A stretch of 54,675 nucleotides of DNA. Source: an uncultured Clostridium sp. (GTDB lineage: Bacteria; Bacillota; Clostridia; Clostridiales; Clostridiaceae). The stretch is taken from assembly GCF_947039605.1 (NCBI RefSeq), contig NZ_CAMQZG010000024.1, forward strand, positions 1 through 54,675. Reading direction: 5' to 3'. Each line of letters opens with the position of its first letter. The first letter of the stretch is position 1. A program made the position numbers and the translations under genes. This document shows positions 9,490 through 18,790 of the stretch, piece after piece. Below the pieces are notes generated by a model. It was not told the origin of the DNA and did not search any database. It worked only from the letters and a program-made list of their open reading frames with translations.

Positions 9490-10383
9490 CTAAACAGTTA
9501 CTATTTTTTTAGCTTCTATTTCTTCAACTATTTCTACTAAATACTTTCCATATCCAGTTTTCATTAATGGTTTTGCAAGTTCTAGAACATCTTTATCTGA
9601 TATCCAGCCTTTTCTATATGCAATCTCTTCAAGACATGCTATATATGTACCTTGTGTATTCTGAACTGCTTCTACAAAATTTGATGCTTGAAGCATTGAT
9701 GCATGTGTTCCTGTATCAAGCCATGCCATCCCTCTACCAAGTAAATCAACTCTTAAAGTTTGTTCTTCCATATAAATTCTATTTAAATCTGTAATCTCAA
9801 GCTCACCTCTAACAGATGGTTTAAGTCCTTTAGCTTTTTCTACAACACTATTATCATAGAAGTATAAACCTGGAACTGCATATTTTGATTTTGGATTTTC
9901 TGGTTTTTCTTCTAATGAAGTAACTTGTCCATTTTCACTAAACCCAACAACTCCAAATGCCCTAGGATCTTGAACATAATATCCAAATACCATAGCACCT
10001 TTCTCAAGTTCTGCTGCTTCTTTTAAATGAGAACTGAAATTCTGACCATAAAATATGTTATCTCCAAGTATTAATGCAACATTATCATCACCGATAAATT
10101 CATCTCCAATAATAAAAGCCTCTGCTAAACCATTCGGTTGTTCTTGTACCTTATATTCTATTTTAAGTCCTAATTCTGAACCTGTTCCAAACAATTCCTT
10201 AAAATTTGGTAAATCTCTCTCTGTTGAAATTATTAAAATATCTTTTATCCCAGCAAGCATTAAAACTGACATTGGATAGTAAATCATCGGTTTGTCATAA
10301 ATTGCTGTCATCTGCTTTGACATTGCCTTTGTTACGGGATAAAGTCTTGTACCTGATCCACCTGCTAATATAATACCTTTCAT
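9490..10383 (-). CDS. rfbA: Glucose-1-phosphate thymidylyltransferase (RmlA)
   Basis: A protein of about 297 aa. It opens with [16 protein letters not shown], the nucleotide-binding signature, and contains the conserved region [11 protein letters not shown] and [11 protein letters not shown]. It makes dTDP-glucose from dTTP and glucose 1-phosphate, the first and usually feedback-controlled step. An in-frame ATG nine codons upstream (10410) lacks a ribosome binding site and adds a non-family extension, whereas GAAGGAGG lies 9 bases before the ATG at 10383, so I use the latter. The upstream GT2 ends 16 bases earlier. Confidence 0.96.
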   Translation of the reverse strand: MKGIILAGGSGTRLYPVTKAMSKQMTAIYDKPMIYYPMSVLMLAGIKDILIISTERDLPNFKELFGTGSELGLKIEYKVQEQPNGLAEAFIIGDEFIGDDNVALILGDNIFYGQNFSSHLKEAAELEKGAMVFGYYVQDPRAFGVVGFSENGQVTSLEEKPENPKSKYAVPGLYFYDNSVVEKAKGLKPSVRGELEITDLNRIYMEEQTLRVDLLGRGMAWLDTGTHASMLQASNFVEAVQNTQGTYIACLEEIAYRKGWISDKDVLELAKPLMKTGYGKYLVEIVEEIEAKKIVTV

Positions 10384-10399
10384 ATTCAATATCCTCCTT

Positions 10400-11314
10400 C
10401 TATTCTCCATATACTTTTTTACTTAATGATGATTTATTCACAATTATTTTTGATAAGTTATTATAACGTTTGCCTAACTGACTACCAATTAATCTTGCTG
10501 CAAAGTTAGGCATAATATTTATTGTTACTTTATAATTCTTTTCTTCTATAGATCTTTTCAAAGCATGTTTAGCCATCGCTAGCCCACTTTCACTACTTTT
10601 ATATTTTAAAAACTGTGAATTCTGCTTAAAAAATACTCCAGTATCAAAATATCTCTTATAAAGTTCTTTTAATGTAAATGTATGTGAGTGATATACTTCT
10701 GAATCTGAACAATATTTTATTTTATATCCAGATGTTATAAGCTTTTCTGCTAAATACATATCCTCATTTATCAAAAGTCTTTTATTATCATAACCTTTAA
10801 CTTTTCTATATACATCATCTCTAACCGCTGATGATGCATCTGAATAGAAAAATGTTAATAATCCCATCTTAGCTATATCAGCTTTTGAGACAACTCGCGA
10901 AGTTGCTGGATAATTTTTTTCTCTTATATATTTCTCTATTGTCTCATTTTCAGGAAGTTGTCTGCTAAATGAAGCTTCACACTCCCCTTCAATAATGGGA
11001 TTCACTAAATTCTCTAACCATTTATCATCTTTTATTTTTATATCCTGAGAAATAAAAACTATAATATTATTATTTTCTAATTCCATTGCTGCTTTTTCTC
11101 TAGTTTGACTATGTGAAAATTCTTTCGCTGTTATTTTTTTATAATTTGACTCTAATTCTTTTAAAATATTCTCGGTGTTATCTTTTGATTCTGTCAAAAT
11201 ATACTTTATAAAAATCTTATATTCTTTATCTACTTTTTGGTCTAATAACTTTTCATTTAAATCTCTTATGTATCCACTAGCATTGTAAAGTGGACAAATA
11301 ATTGTTATATTCAC
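10400..11314 (-). CDS. Glycosyltransferase family 2
   Basis: A 304-aa GT2 with an N-terminal nucleotide-sugar fold ([16 protein letters not shown]), a DXD-like SQD in VFISQDIK near residue 95, and [12 protein letters not shown] as the likely acceptor/base region. The C-terminal 70 residues are basic, fitting membrane contact. It is the second gene of the polysaccharide operon, two bases after the priming transferase, so it probably adds the second sugar of the repeat unit. Closeness to rfbA suggests a rhamnosyltransferase; the sequence alone does not decide the donor. Confidence 0.86.
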   Translation of the reverse strand: MNITIICPLYNASGYIRDLNEKLLDQKVDKEYKIFIKYILTESKDNTENILKELESNYKKITAKEFSHSQTREKAAMELENNNIIVFISQDIKIKDDKWLENLVNPIIEGECEASFSRQLPENETIEKYIREKNYPATSRVVSKADIAKMGLLTFFYSDASSAVRDDVYRKVKGYDNKRLLINEDMYLAEKLITSGYKIKYCSDSEVYHSHTFTLKELYKRYFDTGVFFKQNSQFLKYKSSESGLAMAKHALKRSIEEKNYKVTINIMPNFAARLIGSQLGKRYNNLSKIIVNKSSLSKKVYGE

Positions 11315-11316
11315 CT

Positions 11317-11976
11317 TTACATTGCTCCTTCTTTTTTAATAACAGATACTACAGTTTGTAATATTATTTTTATATCCATCATGAAACTTCTGTTATCAAT
11401 ATAATACATATCCATTTGCACCCTTTCTTCATAAGTAGTATCACTTCTTCCATTTGCTTGCCAATGACCAGTTAATCCAGGCATTACCGAAAAAAATTTA
11501 TCTGCAAATTGACCATATTTTTCAACTTCAGCTTGTACTATTGGTCTTGGACCTACTACTGACATATCACCTTTTAATATGTTTACTAGTTGTGGTAATT
11601 CATCTAAACTAGTCTTTCTTAAAAAACTACCTATCTTAGTTATTCTAGGATCATTCTCTAACTTAAAATTCTTTTCAAATTCTGCTTTTTGCTCTGGAGT
11701 AAAGTTTTCTAAAACTTCTTGTGCATTTATTACCATAGTTCTAAATTTATAAACACTAATTTCTTTTCCATTCTTCCCCATTCTTTTATGACCAAATAAT
11801 GCCGCTCCCTTTGAATCTAATCTTATTAAAATAATTAATAAGATAAATATTGGCGTAAACATTATAATAGCTATCCCTGATGAAATAACATCAAAAGTTC
11901 TTTTTAAAAATAAATACCCTTTACGTTCATTTACCTTACACACATTCATATTTCCCTTAACATTTAAATTTTGCAT
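11317..11976 (-). CDS. Priming undecaprenyl-phosphate sugar-1-phosphate transferase (WcaJ/RfbP type)
   Basis: A 219-aa short-form polyisoprenyl-phosphate hexose-1-phosphate transferase. It has a single membrane hairpin at about residues 28-50 (FDVISSGIAIIMFTPIFILL), then the catalytic domain with YKFRTM, LRKTSLDELPQLVNILKGDM and VGPRP, ending PGLTGHWQANGRS. It loads the first sugar phosphate onto undecaprenyl phosphate, starting each repeat unit at the cytoplasmic face. It is the first gene of the operon; GGGGGAG lies 4 bases before the ATG. An alternative ATG at 11949 also has a plausible site, but the longer form is preferred. Galactose or glucose phosphate is a typical substrate; which one cannot be told. 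Confidence 0.92.
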   Translation of the reverse strand: MQNLNVKGNMNVCKVNERKGYLFLKRTFDVISSGIAIIMFTPIFILLIILIRLDSKGAALFGHKRMGKNGKEISVYKFRTMVINAQEVLENFTPEQKAEFEKNFKLENDPRITKIGSFLRKTSLDELPQLVNILKGDMSVVGPRPIVQAEVEKYGQFADKFFSVMPGLTGHWQANGRSDTTYEERVQMDMYYIDNRSFMMDIKIILQTVVSVIKKEGAM

Positions 11977-12067
11977 TTTACTCCCCCAAAAGTTAAATAA
12001 TCAATAATTATATTTTACTTTTTTTTCAAATTATAGATAATTTTGTGCCCTTTTCTTTTCTAAAAAT

Positions 12068-12075
12068 ATTATATC
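12068..12075 (-). promoter_or_regulatory. Extended -10 promoter of the polysaccharide operon
   Basis: On the minus strand the sequence reads TGATATAAT, an extended -10, leaving a leader of about 85 bases before the priming transferase start. The -35 region is poor. A second TATAAT at 12030-12035 lacks the TG element. Confidence 0.5.
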
Positions 12076-12282
12076 ATAACCTTACAAATACTTAAGTTAT
12101 TTAGATAATCTTTTACGCCTTATTAATACTTTTTATTACTAAATTCATCAATGTATTATCATATTAATAATTTGTTAATCTATTTTTACATTTTTTGGTA
12201 TTAATAATTTTTATTGTATTATACTTTTTATATGCTTTACAAAATATAATTATTAACTATAAATTTTCTCGCAACCTATATG

Positions 12283-12311
12283 ATGACAATCTATTTAGAA
12301 ATTGTTATAAT
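12283..12311 (+). promoter_or_regulatory. SigA-type promoter for the P-loop protein
   Basis: ATGACA (one mismatch to TTGACA), a 17-base spacer and a perfect TATAAT at 12306-12311, about 60 bases before the start codon at 12372. Confidence 0.7.
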
Positions 12312-12371
12312 CATAGTGTATTTAATTTAAAATAAACACGAAAATATTCGTATTACCTGGGGGTTTAATTT

Positions 12372-12989
12372 ATGCCAATTAGAATAGCTATTCTTGGAGG
12401 TCCAAGATGTGGTAAGACAACTTTAATACAACAAATTTATGTTGATATGAAAGTTAGAGGACTTAATGTAGGTGCTGAGACTGAATATAGTACAGAATAT
12501 TTAAAAGAAAAAGGAATGATTGAAACTATATCTGAACAATATGGTATCTATCTTGGTCAGGCTAGACTTGAATCAAATCTTAATAATTTTGATTATGCTT
12601 TAACAGACTATGCAACATTTGTACCATATATATATGGTAGATTTATGCTTGGGGATAAAAAAAGAACTCAAAAAGAAATTGAAATTCTTAATGATTTATA
12701 TAAAATAGCATTAAATGATGTAAATAAGTATGATCATATATTCTATGTTCCAAGAGAATTTGGATATGAAAAAGATGGTGTTAGATGGCAGGATGAAGAT
12801 ATTGCTATCGCGATAGATGAAGCTATCAGAATATTCCTTGATTCAGAAAACATCAAATATACTGTTTTAACTGGTTCAACAAGAGCTAGATCAGAATCAA
12901 TCCTTAAGCATGTTGGTTTAGATAAACTTGAAGTAATTCCAACAATTACTGATACTATGAAATCTAAAAACCAAACAGAAGCTAAATAA
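12372..12989 (+). CDS. P-loop ATPase/kinase-like protein of unknown role
   Basis: A 205-aa soluble protein. Walker A is GGPRCGKTT at residues 9-17; the second strand (AETEYSTEYL) and YDHIFYVPREF resemble the AAA_28/NadR-kinase-like group of nucleotide kinases. No classic Walker B with DE is obvious, and the LTGSTRARSESIL segment near residue 168 is typical of the end of such kinase folds. A good promoter precedes it and a terminator follows, so it is a single-gene unit between the polysaccharide operon and prfC. I cannot name a substrate. A small-molecule kinase or a regulatory NTPase are both possible. Confidence 0.6.
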   Translation: MPIRIAILGGPRCGKTTLIQQIYVDMKVRGLNVGAETEYSTEYLKEKGMIETISEQYGIYLGQARLESNLNNFDYALTDYATFVPYIYGRFMLGDKKRTQKEIEILNDLYKIALNDVNKYDHIFYVPREFGYEKDGVRWQDEDIAIAIDEAIRIFLDSENIKYTVLTGSTRARSESILKHVGLDKLEVIPTITDTMKSKNQTEAK

Positions 12990-13005
12990 TCTTTAAACTC
13001 TATAT

Positions 13006-13040
13006 AAAACTAGGCTAAGTTGAACTAAGCCTAGTTTTAT
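13006..13040 (+). terminator. Intrinsic terminator after the P-loop gene
   Basis: Arms AAAACTAGGCT and AGCCTAGTTTT surround a short loop and are followed by TATTTTAT, 17 bases after the stop codon. Confidence 0.8.
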
Positions 13041-13148
13041 TTTATGCCAATATGTTATAATGTTTAAGTTAATAATGAAATAAAATGTTGAAAACACCTT
13101 ATATAGATTATTTAAATAGCCTATATAATTTTAAGGAGGAAAATAGAT

Positions 13149-14741
13149 TTGTCTAATTTAATTAATGAAATTGAAAAAAGAAGAACCTTTGCTATCATCT
13201 CTCACCCAGATGCTGGTAAAACAACATTAACAGAGAAATTCCTTTTATATGGAGGCGCTATTAGAATGGCTGGTTCTGTTAAAGCTAGAAAGGCATCTAC
13301 TCATGCAGTATCTGACTGGATGGAAATAGAAAAACAAAGGGGTATTTCTGTATCATCATCAGTTATGCAATTTAACTATGATGGTTACTGTATCAACATC
13401 CTTGATACACCTGGTCACCAAGATTTCTCAGAAGATACATATAGAACACTTATTGCAGCAGACTCTGCTGTTATGGTTGTTGATGGAGCTAAAGGAATTG
13501 AGCCTCAAACAAGAAAGCTTTTCCAAGTTGCATCACTTAGAGAAATCCCAATATTCACTTTTATAAATAAAATGGATAGAGAAACTAGAGACCCATTTGA
13601 GCTTTTAGATGATATAGAAGCTGAACTTGGAATCAAAACTTACCCTGTAAACTGGCCTATAGGTTGTGGAAACAATTTTAAAGGGGTATATAATAGAAGT
13701 AACGAAACAATTATAGCTTTCTCAGGTGGAAATCATGGGCAAACTGAAGTTATTGAAACAATTATTTCAGTTCATGATGAATCTGCTAGAGAACTTCTTG
13801 GAGATATCTTATATGATAAACTTATGGAAGATATTGAACTTCTAGATATAGCTGGAGATGATTTTGATGATGAAGCTGTTCAACTTGGTGAATTATCACC
13901 AGTATTCTTTGGATCAGCTCTTACAAACTTTGGTATAGCTCCATTCCTTGGTGAGTTCTTAAAGCTTACAACTGGACCTTTATCAAGAAATTCAAGTAAA
14001 GGAACAATAGTTCCAACTCAAGAGCCCTTCTCTGCTTTTGTATTTAAGATACAAGCTAACATGAATAAAGCTCATAGAGATAGACTTGCTTTCATGAGAA
14101 TTTGCTCTGGTGAATTCAAAAAAGGTATGGAAGTTTATCATATGCAAGGTGGTAAAAAACTTAAACTTGCACAACCTCAACAATTCCTTGCACAAGATAG
14201 AGCAGTTATTGAAGAAGCTTATGCAGGAGATATCATTGGTGTATTTGATCCAGGCATATTCTCAATAGGTGATACACTTTGTGCTAGTGCTGAGAAATTC
14301 AAATTCGAAGGAATCCCTGTATTTGCACCTGAACACTTTGCAAGAGTTAGACCTGTTGATACTATGAAGAGAAAACAATTCATAAAGGGTATCACTCAAA
14401 TAGCTCAAGAAGGAGCTATCCAAGCTTATAAAGAGCTACACATTGGTATGGAAGAAATCATAATAGGTGTTGTTGGAGTACTTCAATTTGAAGTTCTTGA
14501 ATATAGACTTAAAAATGAATATAACGTTGATATCAAAATGGATAGACTTGCTTATAAATTTGTAAGATGGATTGAAACTGATGTAGACCCATTAACATTA
14601 AACCTTACATCTGATACTAGAAAAGTTAAAGATATGAAAGATAGAAATCTTCTTATATTCCAAAATGATTGGGGTATTAGTTGGGCTCTTGACCATAATG
14701 CTGGACTTATACTTTCAGATATCGGTAAATCAGACGACTAA
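13149..14741 (+). CDS. prfC: Peptide chain release factor 3
   Basis: A 530-aa translational GTPase of standard RF3 length. It recycles RF1/RF2 from the ribosome after termination. G1 is SHPDAGKTT at 18-26, followed by the switch region with EKQRGISVSSSV, G3 DTPGHQDFSEDT and G4 NKMD. The C-terminal half contains the RF3-specific VGVLQFEVLEYRL. The start codon is TTG at 13149-13151: AAGGAGG at 13133-13139 is well placed for it, and no ATG or GTG lies nearby. A possible -10 (TATAAT at 13056-13061) lies upstream. It is a single-gene unit, closed by a bidirectional terminator shared with the facing phosphatase gene. Confidence 0.96.
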   Translation: MSNLINEIEKRRTFAIISHPDAGKTTLTEKFLLYGGAIRMAGSVKARKASTHAVSDWMEIEKQRGISVSSSVMQFNYDGYCINILDTPGHQDFSEDTYRTLIAADSAVMVVDGAKGIEPQTRKLFQVASLREIPIFTFINKMDRETRDPFELLDDIEAELGIKTYPVNWPIGCGNNFKGVYNRSNETIIAFSGGNHGQTEVIETIISVHDESARELLGDILYDKLMEDIELLDIAGDDFDDEAVQLGELSPVFFGSALTNFGIAPFLGEFLKLTTGPLSRNSSKGTIVPTQEPFSAFVFKIQANMNKAHRDRLAFMRICSGEFKKGMEVYHMQGGKKLKLAQPQQFLAQDRAVIEEAYAGDIIGVFDPGIFSIGDTLCASAEKFKFEGIPVFAPEHFARVRPVDTMKRKQFIKGITQIAQEGAIQAYKELHIGMEEIIIGVVGVLQFEVLEYRLKNEYNVDIKMDRLAYKFVRWIETDVDPLTLNLTSDTRKVKDMKDRNLLIFQNDWGISWALDHNAGLILSDIGKSDD

Positions 14742-14756
14742 TTTTGATTTTTATAT

Positions 14757-14798
14757 AAAAAGACCTAGATTTCAAATTTTGAAATCTAGGTCTTTTAT
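14757..14798. terminator. Bidirectional terminator between prfC and the Cof-type phosphatase
   Basis: A near-perfect inverted repeat, AAAGACCTAGATTTCAAA and its complement, with A/T runs on both sides, between two converging genes. Confidence 0.9.
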
Positions 14799-14802
14799 TA
14801 TT

Positions 14803-15642
14803 TTAAACTTCCTCTTCTAATATAAACTTCGCAATCATCTTACCAACCCCACAGTTTGAATTAGTATCTGTAATATAATCTGCATTTTCCTTAACTATGT
14901 CAATTGCATTTCCCATAGCTACTCCAAGACCAGCATATTTAATCATGCTTAAATCATTTTCACTATCACCTATGCAAATAACCTCTTCTCTTTTAAACCC
15001 AAGTATCTGTGCAAGTTTTTTTACAGCACTTCCCTTTGACGTCCCTGCTGGCATAATCTCAAAATTATTCTCCCATGAACTTACAACTTCTAAATCCTCA
15101 AACTTTGAAAGTTCAGCCTTAGCTCTCATAAGTTCACTTCTATCATTCCCCTCTTCAATGCAAATAAACTTTAAAATATCATTGCTTTTTTCTTTGTACA
15201 CTTCCTCAAAACTTCTTCCCTCTATGAACTGTATTTTCCAAGCATCATCAAGTTCATTATTAACAAGTTTATAAGCATGATTTTCTGGAACTACTTCTTC
15301 TGAAATAACAGTATCTGATGTATTCATATATACTCTAAAATTATATTTTCTAATAACACTTATTACTCTCTCAAATTGTTCCTTTGATAAATTTGACTCA
15401 TAAATAACTTCTTCACTATTCTGTTCTCTGATATAAGCCCCATTTGAAGAAATTATAGGAGCATCAACACCTATAACTTGTGAATACTTTCTAGCTGATG
15501 CAAAAAGTCTACCTGTAGTAATTGCTATTTTAACACCTTTTTCAGTCGCTTTTTTTATCATTTCCTTGTTAAACTCTGGAACCTCATGCTTATTACTAAG
15601 CAAAGTCCCATCCATATCAATCGCTATTAATTTATACTTCAT
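14803..15642 (-). CDS. Cof-type HAD-IIB phosphatase
   Basis: A 279-aa haloacid-dehalogenase of subclass IIB. Motif I is DMDGT at 9-13, motif II is ITTGR, and motif IV reads GDSENDLSMIKYAGLGVAMGNA near residue 230. Such enzymes dephosphorylate sugar phosphates, pyridoxal phosphate or flavin precursors; the substrate is not predictable. I set the start at the ATG at 15642, preceded by GAGGTG six bases upstream, rather than at an earlier in-frame ATG at 15666 that adds eight unrelated residues. It is a single-gene unit. Confidence 0.9.
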   Translation of the reverse strand: MKYKLIAIDMDGTLLSNKHEVPEFNKEMIKKATEKGVKIAITTGRLFASARKYSQVIGVDAPIISSNGAYIREQNSEEVIYESNLSKEQFERVISVIRKYNFRVYMNTSDTVISEEVVPENHAYKLVNNELDDAWKIQFIEGRSFEEVYKEKSNDILKFICIEEGNDRSELMRAKAELSKFEDLEVVSSWENNFEIMPAGTSKGSAVKKLAQILGFKREEVICIGDSENDLSMIKYAGLGVAMGNAIDIVKENADYITDTNSNCGVGKMIAKFILEEEV

Positions 15643-15744
15643 AATTATCACCTCGACCCTTTCCACTTAACAAAATATTACATTTTTCACCATAATTCAT
15701 TATATCATATCTTAATTATTATTTACTTAATAAATTTAAATATC

Positions 15745-15780
15745 AAAAAAGCCTAGAAATAAATTAATTACCTCTAGACT
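15745..15780 (-). terminator. Terminator of the LCP gene
   Basis: On the minus strand AGTCTAGA pairs with TCTAGGCT (one wobble), followed by a U run. It starts 7 bases after the stop codon. Confidence 0.7.
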
Positions 15781-15786
15781 TTAATA

Positions 15787-16767
15787 TTACTCTTTTATAT
15801 CTTCAAAAATCCACTTATGAATTTTATCTGTTGTAACTGCTTTATCAAATGTTAAACAAGACATTCCATTAATCATTTCACCTTTTAAATCATCATCTGT
15901 TGGGAATCTATTTTGCTCAAGATTATTACCTATGCTAAGAACATCTGTACCCATTTCCATAATTGCCCCAGTCGATAAACTTGTCTTAACCATTGGGAAC
16001 ACTTCATTTAATAATCCTGGATACTTAGTTGGTGACATACTAAATATTTTCTTTAATATCCCATCAATTACTTCTCTTTGCCTATCTGTTCTTGCAAAAT
16101 CATCACCTACCCCATATCTAATTCTACAATATGCTAATGCTTGTACGCCATCTAAATTAGTAAGTCCAGCATTATATATATTTCCTGAATTTCTATTTAA
16201 TCTCCTATTATTATCACCAATATATCTATTTAATTCATTTAATACATTAGCTTCTATATTTATTTCAATCCCACCAATTTCATCTATAACCTTAGGCAAA
16301 CTTGAAAAATCAACAGTAACAAAATCTTCTATATTTAAATCAAAGTTTTTATTTATAGTTTGAATCGCAAGTTCCTCTGAACCAAAAGCATAAGCTGCAT
16401 TAAGTTTATTAGAACCATTGCCTGGAATCTCAACATATGAATCTCTCATTAAAGATGTAAGCTTAATCTTATCATTTTTAGTATCGATAGTTGCAACCAT
16501 CATAGAATCACTTCTACCACCTTCACCATCAGCTTGATCTACTCCAAAGAATGCAATATTTTTTATATGTGAATATTCATCATTAAGCTCTACATTTGAT
16601 CCTAAATTTTCTTTATCTAAATCTACCTTATCCATTTTTCCAAATAGTGCCCATACATATCCACCAATACCACCAACAACGGCAAGTATAGCAATCAATG
16701 CACCTATTAATATTTTACTTTTTACAGAACCTTTTTTTTTAGCTCTTTTTGTTCTATTTAAACGCAT
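15787..16767 (-). CDS. LytR-CpsA-Psr (LCP) family glycopolymer ligase
   Basis: A 326-aa protein with a short basic cytoplasmic tail, one membrane segment at about 18-42, and an extracellular LCP domain. Domain marks are FGVDQADGEGGRSDSMMVA (residues 74-92), LTSLMRDSYVEIPG and YCRIRYGVGDDFARTDRQRE with the pyrophosphate-binding arginines. LCP proteins move polymers such as wall teichoic acid or capsule from undecaprenyl pyrophosphate to peptidoglycan. The polysaccharide operon lies only 4 kb away, so its product is a plausible substrate; this link is inferred. It has its own terminator and a divergent neighbour. Confidence 0.92.
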   Translation of the reverse strand: MRLNRTKRAKKKGSVKSKILIGALIAILAVVGGIGGYVWALFGKMDKVDLDKENLGSNVELNDEYSHIKNIAFFGVDQADGEGGRSDSMMVATIDTKNDKIKLTSLMRDSYVEIPGNGSNKLNAAYAFGSEELAIQTINKNFDLNIEDFVTVDFSSLPKVIDEIGGIEINIEANVLNELNRYIGDNNRRLNRNSGNIYNAGLTNLDGVQALAYCRIRYGVGDDFARTDRQREVIDGILKKIFSMSPTKYPGLLNEVFPMVKTSLSTGAIMEMGTDVLSIGNNLEQNRFPTDDDLKGEMINGMSCLTFDKAVTTDKIHKWIFEDIKE

Positions 16768-16974
16768 ATTATGAATCCCCCTTAAAAAATTAATTCTACT
16801 ACTTCTTAATTATTCTTCCCTTTACAGAAATATTCCCCCTAAAACACAATTCTACATTTTCATATTATATAATGTAAATTTTTTACTATCAACAATTTTA
16901 AATAAGATTTAATTCTATTAATACATAGTTTACAAAGAGGTGGGTAAAATACATTTATAAAGGAGGGTTCGCCT

Positions 16975-17184
16975 ATGAATGATAATAAGAATCCAAAATC
17001 AGTTTACCCACCAAAAATGAGGAGTTTTTCAACAACATCTAATGATGAAAAGTTATTTTCATGTAATACTAATACTTTTTCTAACATATCAGAATTTGAA
17101 GAAGACCCAATAGTTGTTAACAATATTGCCTGTCCTGAATTTGACTACACAGAAAATCTAGCTGATGAAGAAACAACTAAGTAA
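16975..17184 (+). CDS. Small acidic protein of unknown function (69 aa)
   Basis: I do not recognise this protein. It has no signal peptide or membrane segment. It is acidic and rich in Asn, Thr, Ser and Glu, with two cysteines (residues 30 and 53 approximately). AAAGGAGG lies about 8 bases before the ATG and a strong terminator starts directly after the stop, so the frame is very likely translated as a single-gene unit. It is divergent from the LCP gene and faces the MATE gene. Low complexity and small size suggest a disordered protein, for example one made at sporulation, but no motif supports this. Confidence 0.65.
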   Translation: MNDNKNPKSVYPPKMRSFSTTSNDEKLFSCNTNTFSNISEFEEDPIVVNNIACPEFDYTENLADEETTK

Positions 17185-17223
17185 AAAAAGGGACTCTCTC
17201 ATCCTATGAGAAAGTCCCTTTTT
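17185..17223. terminator. Bidirectional terminator between the 69-aa gene and the MATE gene
   Basis: AAAAAGGGACT and AGTCCCTTTTT arms with an inner CTCAT/ATGAG pairing; A and T runs on both sides suit both converging genes. Confidence 0.9.
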
Positions 17224-17234
17224 GCTATATTTAT

Positions 17235-18602
17235 TTAAACAAAAACTTTATTTTCTATTTTATCTTTAAGCTTTTTATTTCTTCTACTTCTATATATATC
17301 TATAATCATAAGAGTCCCTATAGTAGCAAATTCAACTATTGGGATAGTTAACCATAGCCCAGTCATTCCAAACGTTTTTGATAGCACTCCAAGAACTATT
17401 AATATATAAACAAAACCTCTTAGCATAGATAAAGTTGTTGATAACTTAACTTTTTCTACTGATTGAAGTGCTGCTATATTTAAAATATTAACCCCCGCAA
17501 GAATAAAGGATGCAAAGTAGATAATTATCCCCTCTTTAGCAACTTCTAAAAATGACCCATGAGCATTGGTAAATATATTTATAAGCTGTACTGGGAAGGT
17601 TGCACCTATCATAAAGAATACAATTCCTGTTACAAACATTATAATTCTACCTTTTCTAATAAAGTGATTTACCCTTGCCTCTTTTTTCGCACCATAATTA
17701 GTACTTACAAGCGGTTGAATACCTTGAGCTACCCCATTAAATATAGCTACAAAAATCAATGCAATATTATTTACTACTCCATAAGCTGAAAGCCCTGCAT
17801 TACCCATTAATTTAAAGCTTACAATATTAAATATCATTATTACTATTCCAGCTGTTATCCCTGAGATAAAACTTGGAATTCCTGTTCTAACTATTCTTCC
17901 CATGAATCTAAAATCATTATTTTTAAAATCAAATTTAAAACTATTTTTCTTTTGAATAAAATGAAATGCAAGTACTACTATTCCAGCAAATTGCCCTATT
18001 GATGTTGCAAGTGCTGCCCCACCAATCCCCATATCCAAAGTAAACATAAATACATAATCTAAAATTATATTTACAATATTAGTTGCTATAACTGCTATCA
18101 TAGCAAGTTTTGGATTTCCATCATTTCTTATAAAAACATTTAAAGCATTAAGAAGCATATAAGCACCACTAAAAATGATTAAAATATCTAGATAACTTTT
18201 AACCATATTAAAAGTTTGTGGTGAAGCCCCTAGTGCCCAAACAAGATCATCTATAAAGAATACTTTCACAATTAAAAATCCTATATATATAATTCCTATC
18301 CCAATCATTGATGTTGTAAAAATCTTATTTACAGACTCAAACTTTTTCTTCCCTATATATATACTCAAAACAGTCGCACCACCAACCCCTAAAGTTAGCC
18401 CAAGTGCACTCATTAGACTATATATTGGAAGAGTTATATTTAACGCACCAATCCCAATAGCTCCAAGCTTTTTACCTATAAACATAGTATCAAATAAAAT
18501 ACATAATGATAGACCCATCATTCCACCTACAGAAGGTAAAATATACTTCATTAGTAATGTACTTTCTTTATCATTTAATAAATCATCTTTTCTCTTTGTC
18601 AT
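17235..18602 (-). CDS. MATE family efflux transporter
   Basis: A 455-aa membrane protein with 12 predicted segments in two similar halves. The first half has PSVGGMMGLSLCILFDTMFIGKKLG, the second half repeats the fold from about residue 230 (IPSFISGITAGIVIMIFNIVSFKLMG) with GVAQGIQPLVSTNYGA. This is the layout of Na+ or H+ driven multidrug/metabolite exporters of the MATE/NorM-DinF group. It is a single-gene unit. The cargo cannot be told from the sequence. There is no adjacent regulator of the MarR or MerR type. Confidence 0.9.
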   Translation of the reverse strand: MTKRKDDLLNDKESTLLMKYILPSVGGMMGLSLCILFDTMFIGKKLGAIGIGALNITLPIYSLMSALGLTLGVGGATVLSIYIGKKKFESVNKIFTTSMIGIGIIYIGFLIVKVFFIDDLVWALGASPQTFNMVKSYLDILIIFSGAYMLLNALNVFIRNDGNPKLAMIAVIATNIVNIILDYVFMFTLDMGIGGAALATSIGQFAGIVVLAFHFIQKKNSFKFDFKNNDFRFMGRIVRTGIPSFISGITAGIVIMIFNIVSFKLMGNAGLSAYGVVNNIALIFVAIFNGVAQGIQPLVSTNYGAKKEARVNHFIRKGRIIMFVTGIVFFMIGATFPVQLINIFTNAHGSFLEVAKEGIIIYFASFILAGVNILNIAALQSVEKVKLSTTLSMLRGFVYILIVLGVLSKTFGMTGLWLTIPIVEFATIGTLMIIDIYRSRRNKKLKDKIENKVFV

Positions 18603-18742
18603 ACCCTTTCTCTCCTACCTAATTACAAATTTAACTAGATTATTGTAGCACTTTTTACAACGAAAAAAAAGATGGTTTTACAAGAAATTTTTGTTAAATT
18701 TATTAACACATAGCGTGCATCATTCCCCTACTTTTTTATAAG

Positions 18743-18784
18743 AAAAAACTCCCATTGAATTATTAAAATTCAACAGGAGTTTTA
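18743..18784 (-). terminator. Terminator after threonine aldolase
   Basis: AAAACTCC..TTGAATT and AATTCAA..GGAGTTTT arms with a U run on the minus strand, 6 bases past the stop. Confidence 0.85.
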
Positions 18785-18790
18785 TTAATA

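Larger units (their letters stand above)
11977..12371. other. Divergent intergenic region between polysaccharide operon and P-loop gene
   Basis: A 395-base, very AT-rich stretch with no convincing coding frame. It holds a leftward extended -10 (about 12068-12075) and a rightward promoter at 12283-12311, both listed separately. I see no strong hairpin or riboswitch signature. Confidence 0.7.
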
